Shown in pieces: positions 23,480 through 36,228 of a DNA stretch of 64,000 nucleotides. Position numbers and translations under genes: made by a program. The notes beneath the pieces were generated by a model. It had not been told where the DNA came from. It saw only the letters and a program-made list of their open reading frames with translations, and did not search any database. The first letter of the stretch is position 1. Every line of letters begins with the position of its first letter. The stretch is from Delphinapterus leucas. Taxonomy: Eukaryota; Chordata; Mammalia; Artiodactyla; Monodontidae. Where the stretch lies: NCBI RefSeq assembly GCF_002288925.2, contig NW_022098066.1, positions 82,680,469 to 82,744,468 of the forward strand, written 5' to 3'.

Positions 23480-24600
23480 AGAAGTTCCTTTAGCGTTTGT
23501 TGTGAGCCTGGTTTGGTGGTACTGAATTCTCTTAGCTTTTGCTTGTCCGTAGAGCTTTCGATTTCTCCGTCAAATCTGAACAAGAGCCTTGCTGGGTAGA
23601 GTGTTCTTGGTTGTAGGTTGTTCCCTTTCATCACTTTAAATATATCCTGCCACTCTTTTCTGGCCTGCAGAGTTTCTGCTGACAAATCAGCTGATAACTT
23701 TATGGGGATTCCCTTGTATGTTATTTCTTGCTTTTCCCTTATTGCTTTTTATATATTTCTTTGTATTTATATTTTTTCAGTTTGATTAATATGCGTCTTG
23801 GCACATTCCTCCTTGGGTTTATCCTGTATGGGACTTTCTGCACTTCTGGACTTGAGTGACTTTTTCCTTTCCCATGTTAGGGAAGTTTTTGGCTATAATT
23901 TTTTCAAGTATATTCTCAGGTCCTTTCCCTTTCATTTCTTCTTCTTGGACCCCTATATTGTGAATGTTGGTGCATTTACTGTTTTCCCCAAAGTCTCTTA
24001 GACTGTCCTCATTTCTTTTCATTCTTTTTTCTTTATTCTGTTCTGTGGCAGTGATTTCCACCACTCTGTCTTCCAGCTCACTTATTCGTTCTTCTGCCTC
24101 AGTTATTTGGCTATTGATTCCTTCCAGTGTGTTTTTCATTTCAGTTATTGTGTTGTTCGTCTCCGTTTGTTTGTTCTTTAAATCTTCTTTCTCTTTGTTA
24201 AACATTTATCTTTCCAGTCTGTGCCTCCATTCATTTTCTGAGATTTTGGATCATATTTACTACCATTACTCTGAATTCTTTTTCAGGTAGATTGCCTATC
24301 TCCTCTACATTTAATTGTTCTTGTGGGTTTTTATCTTGCTCCTTTGTCTGCAACATATTTCTCTGTTGTCTCATTTTGTCTGACTTTCTGTGTTTGTGGT
24401 CTCTTTTCCAAAGGCTGCAGGATCATAGTTCCTCTTGCTTCTGGTGTCTGTGCCCCGTGGGTGAGGTTGGTCCAGGGGCTTGTGTAGGCGTCCTGGTGGG
24501 AGGGACTGGTGCCTGCCCTCTAGTGGGTGGAGCTGAGTCTTGTCTCCCTGGTAGGCAGGGCCGTGTCAAGGGGTGTGTCTTGAGGAGGCTGTGAGTTCAG
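23480..24600 (-). pseudogene. L1 ORF1, broken (minus strand)
   Basis: The open piece 23819-24205 (128 aa) carries the coiled coil (INSQITEAEERISELEDR) and part of the RRM. The C-terminal part is at 23476-23685 (SAETLQARKEWQDIFKVMK). They are in different frames with stops between them. Confidence 0.8.
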
Positions 24601-27600
24601 TATGACTTTAGACAGCCTGTCTTTTGATGGGTGGGCCTGTGTTCCTAACTTGTTGGTTGTTTGGCCTGAGGCTTTCCAGCACTGGAGCCTGCAGTTGTTG
24701 GGTGGGGCCAGGTCTTGGTGCCAAAATGCAGACCTCTGGGAGAGCTCACACTGATCAATATTCCCTGTGGCCTCTGCTACCGGTGTCCTTGCCCCTACAG
24801 TGAGCTATAGCCCACTTTTGCCTCCCCATGAGATCCTTTAAGACCTCTAGGTAGGTCAAGCCCAGGTTCCTATGGAGGTACTGCTTTGTGCTGGGCCCCA
24901 GTGCACATGAGACCTTGTGTGCAGCCTCCAAGAGTGGAGTCTCTGTTTTCCCCAGCCCTGTGGAGCTCTTACACTCAAGCCCTGCTGGCCTTCAAGGCTA
25001 AATGTTCTGGTGGTTCTTCCTCATGATGCCAGACACTCAGACTGTCTTGGAGGGCTACTTTTATGTGGGAACTTCCCTGTGTAGCCTGTGTGGGTTTAAC
25101 ATTTTCTGGTGCGAGGACTGTTTTTAGTAGAGATATCTGCCACCTCTTTCCTGAGTTATGCTGGCCATTATCCCCTTGATAGGAGGTGTGACTGATGCTG
25201 TGGTAACCAGAGCCCACACTGGATTTGAGCAGAGCCTCCTCTTTGCTCTGTGGTTGTCACTGCCTTGTTGGGGCAGAGTCTGTTCCCTATTTGTTGGAGT
25301 AGAGGCCCCCAGATCTCTTTCTTAGCTGTATTTTTGATCTGTGGTGAAGTAGGTGGGATTGGAGCACGCCCACTGGGAGAGAAGCCACTGAGTGTTCCTC
25401 CTCTGGAGCTGTTCACCCATGGGTGTGCTCTGTTGTGTCACCTTGCATCCATTGTGTGAGCTCTTGGATGACACTGTTGTTGGCACCGCTCTCAGACCCA
25501 CCTTATCTGTGGTTATGCAGGCAATTGGCCCTGGTGTTTCTCAGGCATTGTTTTCATCAGGCCACCAGCGTAGACCTACTGAAGTCAGGTCCCAGGATTG
25601 TAGTAATCATGGATCTGGACCCACTGTGGGTGCTATGGGGGCAGCTCAGACTCTGGCCTGGCCCAACTCCCATGTGTATGTGCCCACAATGTCCACAGCT
25701 GCTAAAACTAGACCCGTCTTGGCTGCAGGAGCACTCATTGTCTGTTCAGATGTTCTGCAGGTGCTGAGTTTGCAAACCAGTTGCAAGGGTGTAAATCCAC
25801 AGTTTGTGCAGCTGTAAGGAGAGATTTCAGCACTTTTTCTTTAGTTGAGTGGCCCCTGGGGCTCAGCTGTGGTTTCAGCCCCACCTCTGCATGTGGGCCA
25901 CCCACAGATGTCTGCTCCTGAGGCTGCCCTGGAGCACACAAGCCCGCCCCAGTGGGGAGGGGGCATGAAGGAGCATGGGGAGCAGCTGGGGGCACAAGCG
26001 CTTGCTCCTGCAGGGAGGGGTGCAGAGGAGACAGCAGCCTGGGGTGTGAGTGCCCACCCTGGTGGGAGCCCTTCTTAGTGCTGGGGAGGGAGGGGCTGGC
26101 ATGTGGGAAGAGAGCCTACAGTGGTGTCCCTGCCCTTTGCACGTCACTCAACAATGATGCTTCGCTTCTGTGGTGGTCCAGGCTTCCTCCACAAGCATTC
26201 CTGGTTGCAGAGCTCCTCACTCCTCTCCCTTCAGGCTGTTTCCTCATAGCGAACAGCAGTCCTCTCACCAGGTCTGCTCTCCAAATCCCACGTTCTGGCA
26301 CCAGGCCCCTGTCCACACCAGTGGATACACATCTCAGGCTGGGGCATGCTGGGCTATGGCACAGACCAACTGTGTAGGTCTCATTCTTTCATGCCAGCTG
26401 CAGACCATTTGCTGTGCTCTCCTCTGAGCCCCTGAAGCTCTCCTTCTGTCCCAGCTGATCTCCCCACCAGTGAGGGGACTTCCCCAGATGCAGGAACCTC
26501 TCCTTTCCTTCACCTCCCCCACCCAGGGTTGCAGGTCCCATCCCACTTCCTCTCCTCTTCTTTTTTTCCTTCTTCGTTCTTTCATCCTACCCAGTTATGT
26601 GGGGATCTTTCTTGTCCTTTTATGTGTCCAAGGCCCTCTGCTAGTGTTCAGCAGGTGCTCTGTGACAATTTTTTCATTTGTAGATGTATTCTTGATGCCT
26701 TTGTGGGGAGAGGTGAACTCCACGTCCTCCTACTCCACCACTATCTGGACTCTCCTTCTATTTTTAGTTTTTAAAGGAACGTACTACTGTTCTCCATAGG
26801 GGCTGTATCAATTTACATTCCCACCAACAGTGTGGGAATGTTCATTTTCCTCCACACCTTCTCCAGCATTTATTATTTGTAAAATTTTTAATGATGGCCA
26901 TTGTGACTGGTGTGAGATGGTACCTCATTGTAGTTTTGTTTTGCATTTCTCTAATAATTAGTTATGTTGAGCATCTTTTCATGTGCCTGTTAGCAATCTG
27001 TATATTTTCTTCGGAAAAATGTCTATTTATTTCTTCTGTCCATTGTTTGATTGAGTGGTATGTTTTTGTTTGTTTTTTGTTTTTGAGCTGTATGAGCTAT
27101 TTGTATGTTTTGGAAATCAATGCCTTATCAGTCACATCATTTGCAAATATTTTCTCCCATTCTGTATGTTTTCTTTTTGTTTTGTTTATGGTTTACTTTG
27201 CTGTGCAAAAGCTTTTAAGTTTAATTAGGTCCCATTTGTTTGTTTTTGTTTTTATTTCTAGTACTCTAGGAGACTGATCCAAAAAAATACTGTTGTGATT
27301 TATGTCAAACAGTGTTCTGCCTGTGTTTTCCTCTAGGAGTTTAATAATATCCAGTCTTATATTTAGTTCCTTAATCCATTTTGAGTTTATTTTTGTGTAT
27401 GGTGTTAGAGAATATTCTAATGTCATTCTTTTACATGTAGCTGTCCAGTTTTCCCAGCATTGCTTATAGAAGAAACTGTCTTTTCTCCATTGCATATCCT
27501 TGCCTCCTTTGTTATAGATTAATCGACCATAGGTGTATGGACTTATTTCTGTGGTTTCTATCCTGTTCCATTGATCTATATTTCTGGTTTTCAAAACCAT

Positions 27601-27706
27601 ACTGTTTTGATTACTGTAGCTTTGTTGTATAGTCTAAAGTCAAAGAGTCTGATTCCTCCAGCTCCATTTTTCTTTCTTAAGATTGCTTTGGCTATTTGGG
27701 GTCTTT

Positions 27707-27993
27707 TTTAAAAATTTAATTAATTTATTTATGGCTGTGTTGGATCTTCGTTTCTGTGCGAGGGCTTTCTCTAGTTGTGGCAAGTGGGGGCCACTCTTCA
27801 TCGTGGTGCATGGGCCTCTCACTATCGCGGCCTCTCTTGTTGCAGAGCACAGGCTCCAGATGCACAGGCTTAGTAATTGTGGCTCACGGGCCCAGTTGCT
27901 CCGCGGCATGTGGGATCTCCCCAGACCAGGGCTTGAACCCATGTCCCCTGCATTGGCAGGCAGATTCTCAACCACAGCGCCACCAGGGAAGCC
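27707..27993 (-). mobile_element. CHR-type tRNA-derived SINE
   Basis: The minus strand reads 'gggcttccctggtggcgctg' at its 5' end with box A-like and box B-like promoter text. The plus-strand left edge is a 'tttaattaatttatttatgg' A/T tail. The flanks share a near-identical 'ctatttggggtctttt' target duplication (27692-27706 and 27994-28009). It is inserted in L1 ORF2. Confidence 0.88.
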
Positions 27994-30714
27994 CTATTTG
28001 GGCTCTTTTGTGTTTCCATACAAGTTAAAAAAATTTTTGTTCTAGTTTTGTGAGAAATGCCATTAGTAATTTGATTGGATTGCATTTGATCTGCAGATTG
28101 TCTTGGGTAGTATAGTCATTTTGACAATATTGATTCTGCCAATCCAAGAACATGGTATATCCTTCGATCTATGTCATCTTTGATTTCTTCCATCATCCTC
28201 TTATAGTTTTTGGAGTACAAGTCTTTTGCCTCCTTAAGTAGGTTTATTCCCAGGTATTTTATTCTTTTTGGTGTGATGGTAAATGGGATTGTTTCTTAAT
28301 TTCTCTTTCTGATTTTTCATTGTTAATGAATAGAAATGCAAGAGATTCCTGTGTATTAATTTTGTATCCTGAAGCTTTACCAAATTCATTGATGAGCTCT
28401 AGTAGTTTTCTGGTAGTGCCTTTAGGATTTTCTATGTATATTACCATGTCATACACAAACAGTAATAGTTTTATTTCTTCTTTTCCAATTTGGAATTTTT
28501 AAATTTCTTTTCCTTCTCTGATTGCTGTGGCTAGGACTTCCAATACTATGTCAAATAAAAATGGTGAGAGTGGGCATCTTTATCTTCTTTCTGATTTTAG
28601 AGGAAATCCTTTCAGCTTTTCAACATTGAGTATGATGTTAGCTATGGATTAGTCATATATTGCCTTTATTATGTTGAGCTAGGTTCTCTCTTTGCCCACT
28701 TTCTAGAGTTTTTTTTTTTAAATCATACATGGGTGTTGAATTTTAGCAAAAACATTTTCTGCATCAATTGATATGATCGTATGGTTTTTATTCTTCCATT
28801 TTTTAAATGTGGTGTATCACACTGACTGATTTGAAGATATTGAAAAATCCTTGCATCCCTAGGATAAATCCTACTTGATCATGGTGAGTGATATTTTAAT
28901 GTATTGTTAGATTTGGTTTGCTAGTATTTTGTTGGGGATTTTTGCATCTATGTTCATCAGTTATATTGGCTTATAATTTTCTTCTTTTGTGTGTGTGTTA
29001 TCTTTGTATGGTTTTGGTATCAGGGTTATGGTGGCCTCATAGAATGAGTTTAGAAGTGTTCCTTCCTCTGCAATTTTTTTGGAATAGTTTCAGAAGTATG
29101 GGTGTTAACTCTTCTCTAAATGTTTGATAGAATTTGCCTGTGAAGCCATCTGGTCCTGGACTTTTGTTTTTTGGGAGTTTTTATATTACTGATTCAATTT
29201 CAGTACTGCAATTGATCTGTTCATATTTCCTGTTTCTTCCTGGTTCCACCTTGGGGATTGTTTATTTCTAAGAGTTGTCCATTTCTTCTAGGTTGTCCAT
29301 TTTATTGGCATATAATTGCTCTAGTAGTCTCTTATGGTCCTTTGTATTTCTGTGGTTTTGGTTGTCACTTCTACTTTTTTATTTCTAATTTTATTGATTT
29401 GAGCCCTGTCCATTTTTTACTTGATGAGTCTGACTAAAGGTTTATCAATTTTGTTTATCTTTTCAAAGAATCATTTTTTAGTTTCATTGACCTTTTCTAT
29501 TTTCTTCATCTCTATTTCTACTCTGATTTTTACAATTTCTTTCTACTAACTTTGCATTTTATTTGTTCTTCTTTCTCTAGTTGCTTTAGGTGTAAGGTTA
29601 GGTTGTTTATTTGAGATTTTTCTTGTTTTCTGAGCTAAGATTGTATCACTATAAACTTTCCTCTTAGAACGGCTTTTGCTATGTCCTATAGGCTTTGGAT
29701 AATTGTGTTTACATTTTCATTTGTCCCTAGGTATTTTTGATTTCCTCTTTGATTTCTTTAGTCATCCAATGGTAGTTTAGAAGCATATTGTTTAGCCTCC
29801 AGGTGTTTGTGGGGTTTTGCAATTTTCTTTTTTGTAGTTGATTTCTAATCTCATAGCACTCTGGTCAGAAAAGATGCTTGATATGATTTCAGTTTTCTTA
29901 AATGTACCAAGGCTTCCTTTGTGGCCCAGCATGTGATCTATCCTGGAGAATGTTCCATGTGCACTTGAAAAGAATGTGTGTTCTGCTTTTGGATTGAATG
30001 GTTTAAAAATACCAGTTAAGTCCCTCTGCTCTAATGTGTCATTTGAGGCTTGTGTTTCCCTATTGATAGTCTGTCTGAATGACTGTCCATTGATGTAAGT
30101 GGGGTGTTAAAATCCCCCACTATTGTGTTACTGTCATTTTCTCCTTTTATGTCTGTTAACATTTGCCTTATATATTGAGGTTCTATGTTGGGTGAATATA
30201 TATTTACAATTTTTATGTCTTCTTCTTGGATTGATCCCTTGATCATTATGTAGTATTTTTCTTTGTCTCCTGTAATAGTCTTTATTTTAAAGTCTGTTTT
30301 GTCTTATATGAGTATTGCTACTCCAGCTTTCTTTTGATTTCCATTTGCATAGAATACCTTTTTCCATCCCATCACTTTCAGGCTATATGTTTCTCTAGAT
30401 CTGATGTGGGTCTCTTGTAGACAGTTTATATGTGGGTCTTGCTTTTTTATTCATTCAGCCAGTCTATGTCTTTTGGTTGGAGCATTTTATCTGTTTACAT
30501 TTAAGGTAATTATTGATATGTATGTTCTTATTGCCATTTTATTAAGTGTTCTGGATTTGTTTTTGTAGGTCTTTTTTCTTCCTTTCCACTTTTGTTCTCC
30601 TCTCTTGTGATTTGAATACTATGTCTAGTGTTGTTTGTATTCCTTTTTCTTTTCTGCCTGTATATCTATTATAGATTTTTGTGTCTTGATACAAGGAGGT
30701 TGTTTGTTTTTGTT

Positions 30715-30833
30715 CTGTTTGTTTGTTTTGCCATGCCATGTAGCCTGTGGGATCTGTTCCCTGACCAGAGATTGATCCTGGACCAAGGCAGTGAAAGCCC
30801 AGAATCCTAACCACTATACCACCAGGGAACTCC
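30715..30833 (-). mobile_element. Older tRNA-derived SINE
   Basis: The minus strand starts 'ggggagttccctggtggtat' and contains 'aggattctgggctttcactg' and an altered box B ('ggatcaatctctggtcag'). It is shorter and more diverged than the CHR copies at 27.7, 36.8 and 43.1 kb, and has a (TTTG)-rich tail. Confidence 0.75.
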
Positions 30834-31297
30834 CCACCATGAGGTTTTGATACAGTAGTCTATATTTATACAACATTGTTTTAAGTTACTGATCTCTTAC
30901 TTTCAAATGCATTTCAAATATCTAGCATTTGTATTCTCCTCCTCTCATGATTACTGGTTTTGATATCATATTTGTGTGTGGTTGATTTCCTACCTTTACT
31001 GGTTTTTGTTGTTGTTGTTTTCATTTACCAGTTAGCTTTCTCATTTTGTAATTTTCTTGTTTCTATCTGTGGCCTTTTCTTTTCTGCTTGGAAAAGCTCC
31101 TTTATCATTTGTTGTAAAGCTGTTTTGGTGGTCCTGAATTCTCTTAACTTTTGCTTGTCTGTAAAGCTTTTGATTTCTTCATCAAATCTGAATGAGAGCC
31201 TTGTTGGGTAGAATATTCTTGGTTATAAGTTTTTTCCCTTTCACCACTTTAAATATATCATGGCACTCCCTTCTGGCCTGTAGAGTTTCTGCTGAAA

Positions 31298-31340
31298 AAT
31301 CCATTGTTAAAAAAAAAAAAAAAAAAAAATCCATTGTTAA
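31298..31340 (+). repeat. Poly(A)-only insertion with target duplication
   Basis: A run of about 20 A's is flanked on both sides by 'aatccattgttaa' (31298-31310 and about 31328-31340), although ORF1 of the host L1 has that text once. This looks like a retrotransposition that copied only a poly(A) tail. A second small tandem duplication, 'taaccttatggg' x 2, follows at 31338-31361. Confidence 0.7.
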
Positions 31341-33287
31341 CCTTATGGGTAACCTTATGGGGATTCCCCTGTATGTTATTTGTTTCCTTTCCCTTGTTGC
31401 TTTTAATATTTTCTCATTATGTTTAATTTTTTTCAATTTGATTACTGTGTGTCTCAGCATTTTCCTCCTTGGGTTAATCGTGTATGGGACTGTCTGCACT
31501 TCCTGGACTTGGGTGACTGTTTCCTTTCCCATGTTAGGGAAGTTTTAAGCTATCATTTCTTCAAATGTTTACTGAGACCTTTTCTCTCTCTCTTCTCCTT
31601 CTGGGACTCCTATAATGCAAATGTTGGTTCATTTGATTTTGTCCCAGCAGTCTCTTAAGCTCTCCTCATTTCATTTCAGTCTTTGTTCTTTATTCTGTTC
31701 CATGGCAGTGATTTCCACCATATTGTCCTCCAGCTTCTTGGTTCTTCTGCCTCATTTATTCTGCTATTGATTCCTTCTAGTGTATTTTTAATTTCAGCTA
31801 TTCTGTTCTTCAACTGTGTTTAGTTCTTTATATTTTCTAACTCTTCATTAAAAAATTCTTGTAACTTCTTGCTCTGCGCATCCATCCTTTAATGAGTTCT
31901 TGGGTAATCTTTAAGATCATTACTCTGAACTCTTTCTCAGGTTGATTGTCTATCTCCACTTCACTTAGTTGTTCTTCTGGGGTTTTATCATGTTCCTTCG
32001 TCTGGAACATATTCCTCTGCCATCTCATTTTGTCTAAATTTCTATTTGTATTTTTATGTATGTGGAAGGTTAGTTATGTTTCTGGCCTTGGAGAAGTGAC
32101 CCTCTGTAGGGGATGTCCTATGTGTTCCAGCAGTACACTCCCTTCTCATCACCCAAGGGCCAGTGGCCAGCTGGTCCCAGGGTAGTCTCTGGTATGTGTT
32201 TGCAGACTCAGTTCTGCAGACTGTGGGCCTGTAGTTTTCTTGCTTCTGGTGTCTACCCCCTGGTGGGTGAGGCTGGTCTAAAGGCATGTGCAGGCTTCCT
32301 GATGGGAGAGGCCAGTGCCTGCCCAATGAGGGGTGGAGCTGTGTCTTGGCCATCTGGTGGGCAGGGCCATGTCAAGAGGTGTGCCTAGAGGTGGCTGTGG
32401 GCTCAGGAAGACTTTAGTCAGCCTGTCTGCTGATGGATGTGGTGGTGTCCCCATCCTGTTGGTTATTTGGCTTGAGGTGTCCCAGCACCGGAGCCTATAG
32501 GCTCTTGGGTGGGGCTAGGTCTTGGTGCAAAAATGTTGGCCTCCAGGAGAGTTCACACTGATGTATACCCCCCAGTACCTCCACCACCAGTGTCCTTGTC
32601 CCAAAGGTGAGCCACAGCCATGCCCTGCCTCCTCAGTAGACCCTTCAAGACCAGCAGGTAGATCTGGCCCAGGCTTCTGTGAAGTCCCAGCTTTTGCCCT
32701 GGGTCCTGGTCTGCACGAGAACCTGTATGCACCCTCCAAGAGTGGAGTCTCTGTTTCTTCCAGTCCTGTGAACCTCCTGCAGTCAAGTCCTGCTGGCCTT
32801 CCAAGCCACATGCTCTGGTGTCTCCTCCTCCTGATGCCAGACCCCCCAAGCGGAGAGCCTGGTATGGGGCCCAGAATTCTCACTTCTGTGGGAGAACTGC
32901 ATCCATATAATTGTCCTCCAGTTTGTGGGTCACCCACCTGCCGGGTATGGGATTTAATTATATCATGAGTGTGCCCCTCCTACCATCTCGTGTGGTTTCT
33001 TCCTTATGTCTTTGAAAATAGGCTATCTTTTTTGGTAGGTTCCAGTCTTTTTTATTGATGGCTGTTCAGTACTTAGTTTTTTGGTATGCTCATGAGACGA
33101 GGTGAGCTCAAGGTCCTTCTCTTCTGCCATCTTGTCCAGGAAGTCTTGAGTGAGATGTTTAATGATCCCTCCCACTTTCTTATTGTTTCCATTTCTATGA
33201 AATATCTTTTTCCATCCCCTCACTTTCAATCTATGTGTGTCTTTTGCCCTAAAGTGGGTCTCTTGTAGGAAGCATACTGTAGGTTCT

Positions 33288-33418
33288 TTTTTTTTTAAAT
33301 TTAATTTTATTTTTTTATACAGCAGGTTCTTATCAGTTATCAATTTTATACATATTGGTGTATATATGTCAATCCCAATCTCCCAGTTCATCCCATCACC
33401 ACACCACCACCACCCCCT
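33288..33418 (-). mobile_element. 5'-truncated L1 3' end (~130 bp) with TSD
   Basis: The inverted 3' UTR type of 7043-7160 is present ('tacagcaggttcttatcagt' on the plus strand). The repeat 'aggttctttttttttaa' occurs on each side (33281 onward and 33419 onward). Confidence 0.82.
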
Positions 33419-34526
33419 AGGTTCTTTTTTTTTAATCCAATCTGCCACTCTGTGTCTTTTGATTGGAACATTTAGTCCATTGACCTTTAAAGTGATTTAT
33501 TGATTCACTTGTATTTATTGCCACTTTAAACCTTGTTTTCCAGCTGATTTTGTAGTTCTTCTGAGTGCCTTTCTTCTTTTTGTTTTTTCCTTTTGTGGTT
33601 TGATGGTTTTCTTTTGCATTATGCTTTAGTTCCTTTCTTTTTGGTTTTTATAATTCTATTGTATGTTTTTGATTTGTGGTTACTCTGGTTTTCAAGTATG
33701 TTAACACATAATTATATCTACTTGCTTTAGATTGATGATCATATAAGTCCAAACACTTTCTAATAAATCTATATTTTCTTACTCCCCTTTCTCACATCTT
33801 GTGATTTTGAAGTCGCATTTTACATCTCATATTTATCCTTTTGCTGTTCATTGTAGTTATAATTACTTTCACAAATTAAAAAAAAGTTAATCTATGTACT
33901 GGCTTATTTAAGTAATCTTCAATCCTTTTATGTATTTCCCTTTCCAATTGTGTTTTCCATTTACTATAGAATAATGCTTCTTTTTTATTTAGAGAAGACC
34001 TTTCAATACTTCTTTTAAGTTAGGTTTAGTATTACTGTGTTCTCTTAGTTTTTGCTTTTCTAAGACATTCTTAGTTTCTTCTATTCTAAATGATAATCTT
34101 GCTGACTAGACTCTTCTAGGTTGCAGGTTTTTCCCTTTCAGGACTTTGAATATATCATACCACTCACTTCTGGCCTGCCACGTTTCTGTAGAGAAATCAG
34201 ATGATAACCTTATGGTGTTCCCTTGTAACTGACTGTTTGTTTTTCTCTTGTTACCTTTAGAATTCTCTTTATATGTTTAACTTTTGCCATTTTAATTATG
34301 ATATGTCTTGGTTGGGTCTGTTTGGGTTCATCTTGTGTCAGACCCTCTGTCCTTCCTATACCTGGATATGTGTTTCCTTCTTTAAGTTTGGGAAGTTTTA
34401 AGCCATAATTTTTTCAAATACATTTTTAATCCCCCTTTCTCTTTCTTCTCCTTCTGGAATCCCTATTACATATAGGTTGCCATGATTTATATTATCCTAC
34501 AAGTCTTGTATGTAGTTTTCATTTTT

Positions 34527-34690
34527 TTATTTGCCTTTTTTACTGAAGTATAGTTGATTTACAATGTTGTGTCAGTTTCTGGTGTACAGCAAAGTGTATA
34601 ATATATATTATATATATAATACATAATATTATGGTTTATCACAGGACATTGAATATAGTTCCCTGTGTTATACAGTAGAACCTTGCTGTT
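34527..34690 (-). mobile_element. 5'-truncated old-type L1 3' end
   Basis: The plus strand shows 'ctgaagtatagttgatttac', an AT-rich middle with 'atatattatatatataat', and 'gaatatagttccctgtgtta'. This is the old 3' UTR type, placed in ORF1 of the outermost L1. Confidence 0.72.
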
Positions 34691-36228
34691 TCATTTGTCT
34701 GCTGATCTGCTTTGGTGATTTCCATTATTCTATCTTCCAGATCACTTATTTGTTCTTCTGCATTATTTAGTCTGCTATTTATTGCCTTTAGTTCAGTTTT
34801 TATCTCAGCAATTGAGTTGTCTAATTTTGATTGGTTCCTCTTTAGAGTTTCTAGTTCCTTGTTGCAGAGATCTGCATTTCTACAGATAGTCTTTCTTAAC
34901 TCAGTATTTTTATGACATCCTTTTTGAACTTGGGGTCTGGTAGACTGGAGATGTCTGTTTCATTGTTTGTTCTTTCAGAGAATTTCTCTTGTTCTTTTAA
35001 TTGGGAGTAGTTTCTCTGCTTTTTCATTTTAGTTAAATTTCTCTGACTGTATGAATTTAGGAGAAACAGTTATCAACTGTGATCTTGAAAGGCTGTTTTT
35101 GTGTGGGAGTATTCCTGTGTAGACTGGGTGAGTCCAACATTTTTGGTGCACAGGCTGTTTTGGTATGGATGCCAGTCATGTCTTTCCTCTGAGTGTGCTG
35201 GCCATTATCCCCTTGATGGGGGTGTGTTTGGCGTTGTGGTGACCAGAGCCTGCACTGGATGTTGGGTAGGGCTCCTCTTTGCTCTGTGGCTGTCACAGAC
35301 CTGTCGGGGGCAGGGTCTTCTCTCTGGTTGTTGGAGTAGAAGTCTCCAGATCAAGTTCTCAGCTGTGGTATGAGGTAGGTGGGACCGGAGTGCTCCTGAT
35401 GGGAATGGAGCTGCTGTGTATTCTTCCCCAGGGGCTGTCTGCCAGGAAGTTGGACTCTGATGCTGCCCACCACCCAGTGTGTGCACCCTCAAAGTCCGCT
35501 ACTGCTGGCGCCGCCCCTAGACCCACCCCCAATGCAGGAACTCCAATAATCGGCTCAAACGTCAGGTCCACGTTTGTGCTATCAAAGCCCACTAGGACTG
35601 GAGCTATGCCCCAGCCTTGGGCACAGTGACAGTGGAGCTCCTATGGCAGGCCTGTGCTCTGTCCTGTGCACACATTTAATGGTGGCCTGGACCACACTCC
35701 AGGCCTTTTGGGCTGTCTCTGTGCAGCCAAACCAAGTCGTCTTCCCAGGTCTGTCTGCTGAAGCTTGAGTTTCAGCACCCAGCCACTCCGTGCACCAGCA
35801 GACATGTGTCTCGGGTTGGGAAGTGCAGCAACATGGCAGCCGTCAGTGCCAGTCCCTCTCTACTCTGCCTGGCAGCAAGCCAGCACCCACACACTTCTCT
35901 CAAGAAAATTCCAGACCACGCCAGCTTCCTATCAGTTGAAGTGGACCTTCCAACCGCAAAGAATGTTCCCAGGGCTAGAGAATTGTTCCTCTTTCACAGC
36001 TCCCTCCCAGGGGTGCAAGTCCCATCCTCATTCATTTTTTCTTTTTTCCCCCTTTTTTCCTACCCAGTTACATGGGATCTTTATTGCAGCTTTGGTTGTA
36101 TAAGAGATCTTCTGCCAGGTTTCAGTGGATATTATGTGAGAATTGTTCCACATGTAGATGTATTTTTGATGTGTTTGTGGGGGGAAGTGAGGTCCACATT
36201 GTTCTACTCCACCATCTTGAACTCCTCC

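Larger units (their letters stand above)
18098..26755 (-). mobile_element. Apparently full-length L1, probably recombinant
   Basis: Reading the minus strand: a 5' UTR from 26755 to about 24600 (long type, like the L1 at 526), ORF1 at about 24600-23480, ORF2 at about 23430-18480 and an AT-rich old-type 3' UTR to 18098. An 871-bp composite insertion (about 21971-22841) interrupts early ORF2. The 5' end is of the young type, but the 3' UTR is of the older type seen at 8400-8895. Its 3' edge has the TSD of the outer element, so the two ends may come from different L1s. Confidence 0.75.
26760..31100 (-). pseudogene. L1 ORF2, broken (minus strand)
   Basis: Open pieces include 27193-27600 (135 aa, late ORF2), 28259-28456 (RT region, where the FADD motif has decayed to MYDM) and 30031-30246 (endonuclease, with an intact VGDFNTPL motif). 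Many stops lie between them. Confidence 0.8.
26758..33165 (-). mobile_element. L1 with complete 5' end, 3' UTR missing
   Basis: This L1 begins on the minus strand at about 33140-33165 ('ggacaagatggcagaagaga') and has a 5' UTR of about 1.1 kb, ORF1 (about 32050-31180) and ORF2 (about 31100-26760). It stops in late ORF2 at the junction with the 5' end of the L1 at 26755, so its 3' end was separated by that insertion and later lost or moved. SINEs interrupt it at 27707-27993 and about 30715-30833. Confidence 0.8.
18098..36228 (-). mobile_element. Nested L1 block (at least three long L1s) inside one TSD
   Basis: The left edge is an L1 3' end and the right edge is an L1 5' end (reverse complement 'gaggaggagttcaagatggt'). 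Two further L1 5' ends lie inside, at about 26755 and 33140-33165, all in the same orientation. The block also holds two SINEs and several short 5'-truncated L1 copies. The outer L1 inserted first, and the others later landed inside it. Separate entries describe the parts. Confidence 0.87.
33165..36228 (-). mobile_element. 5' part of the outermost, oldest L1 of the nest
   Basis: The 5' end at 36228 abuts the right TSD. The order on the minus strand is 5' UTR (about 36228-35000), ORF1 (about 35000-33900) and the start of ORF2 (to about 33165, 'ggaaaaagatatttc'). The text is more diverged than its neighbours and resembles the old L1 at 49.52-52.15 kb. Two short L1 3' ends are inserted in it (33288-33418 and about 34527-34690). 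Confidence 0.8.

Noticed and set aside
25392..26585. Several open stretches above 80 codons on both strands
   Set aside because: They all fall in the inverted L1 5' UTR and show no conserved protein.
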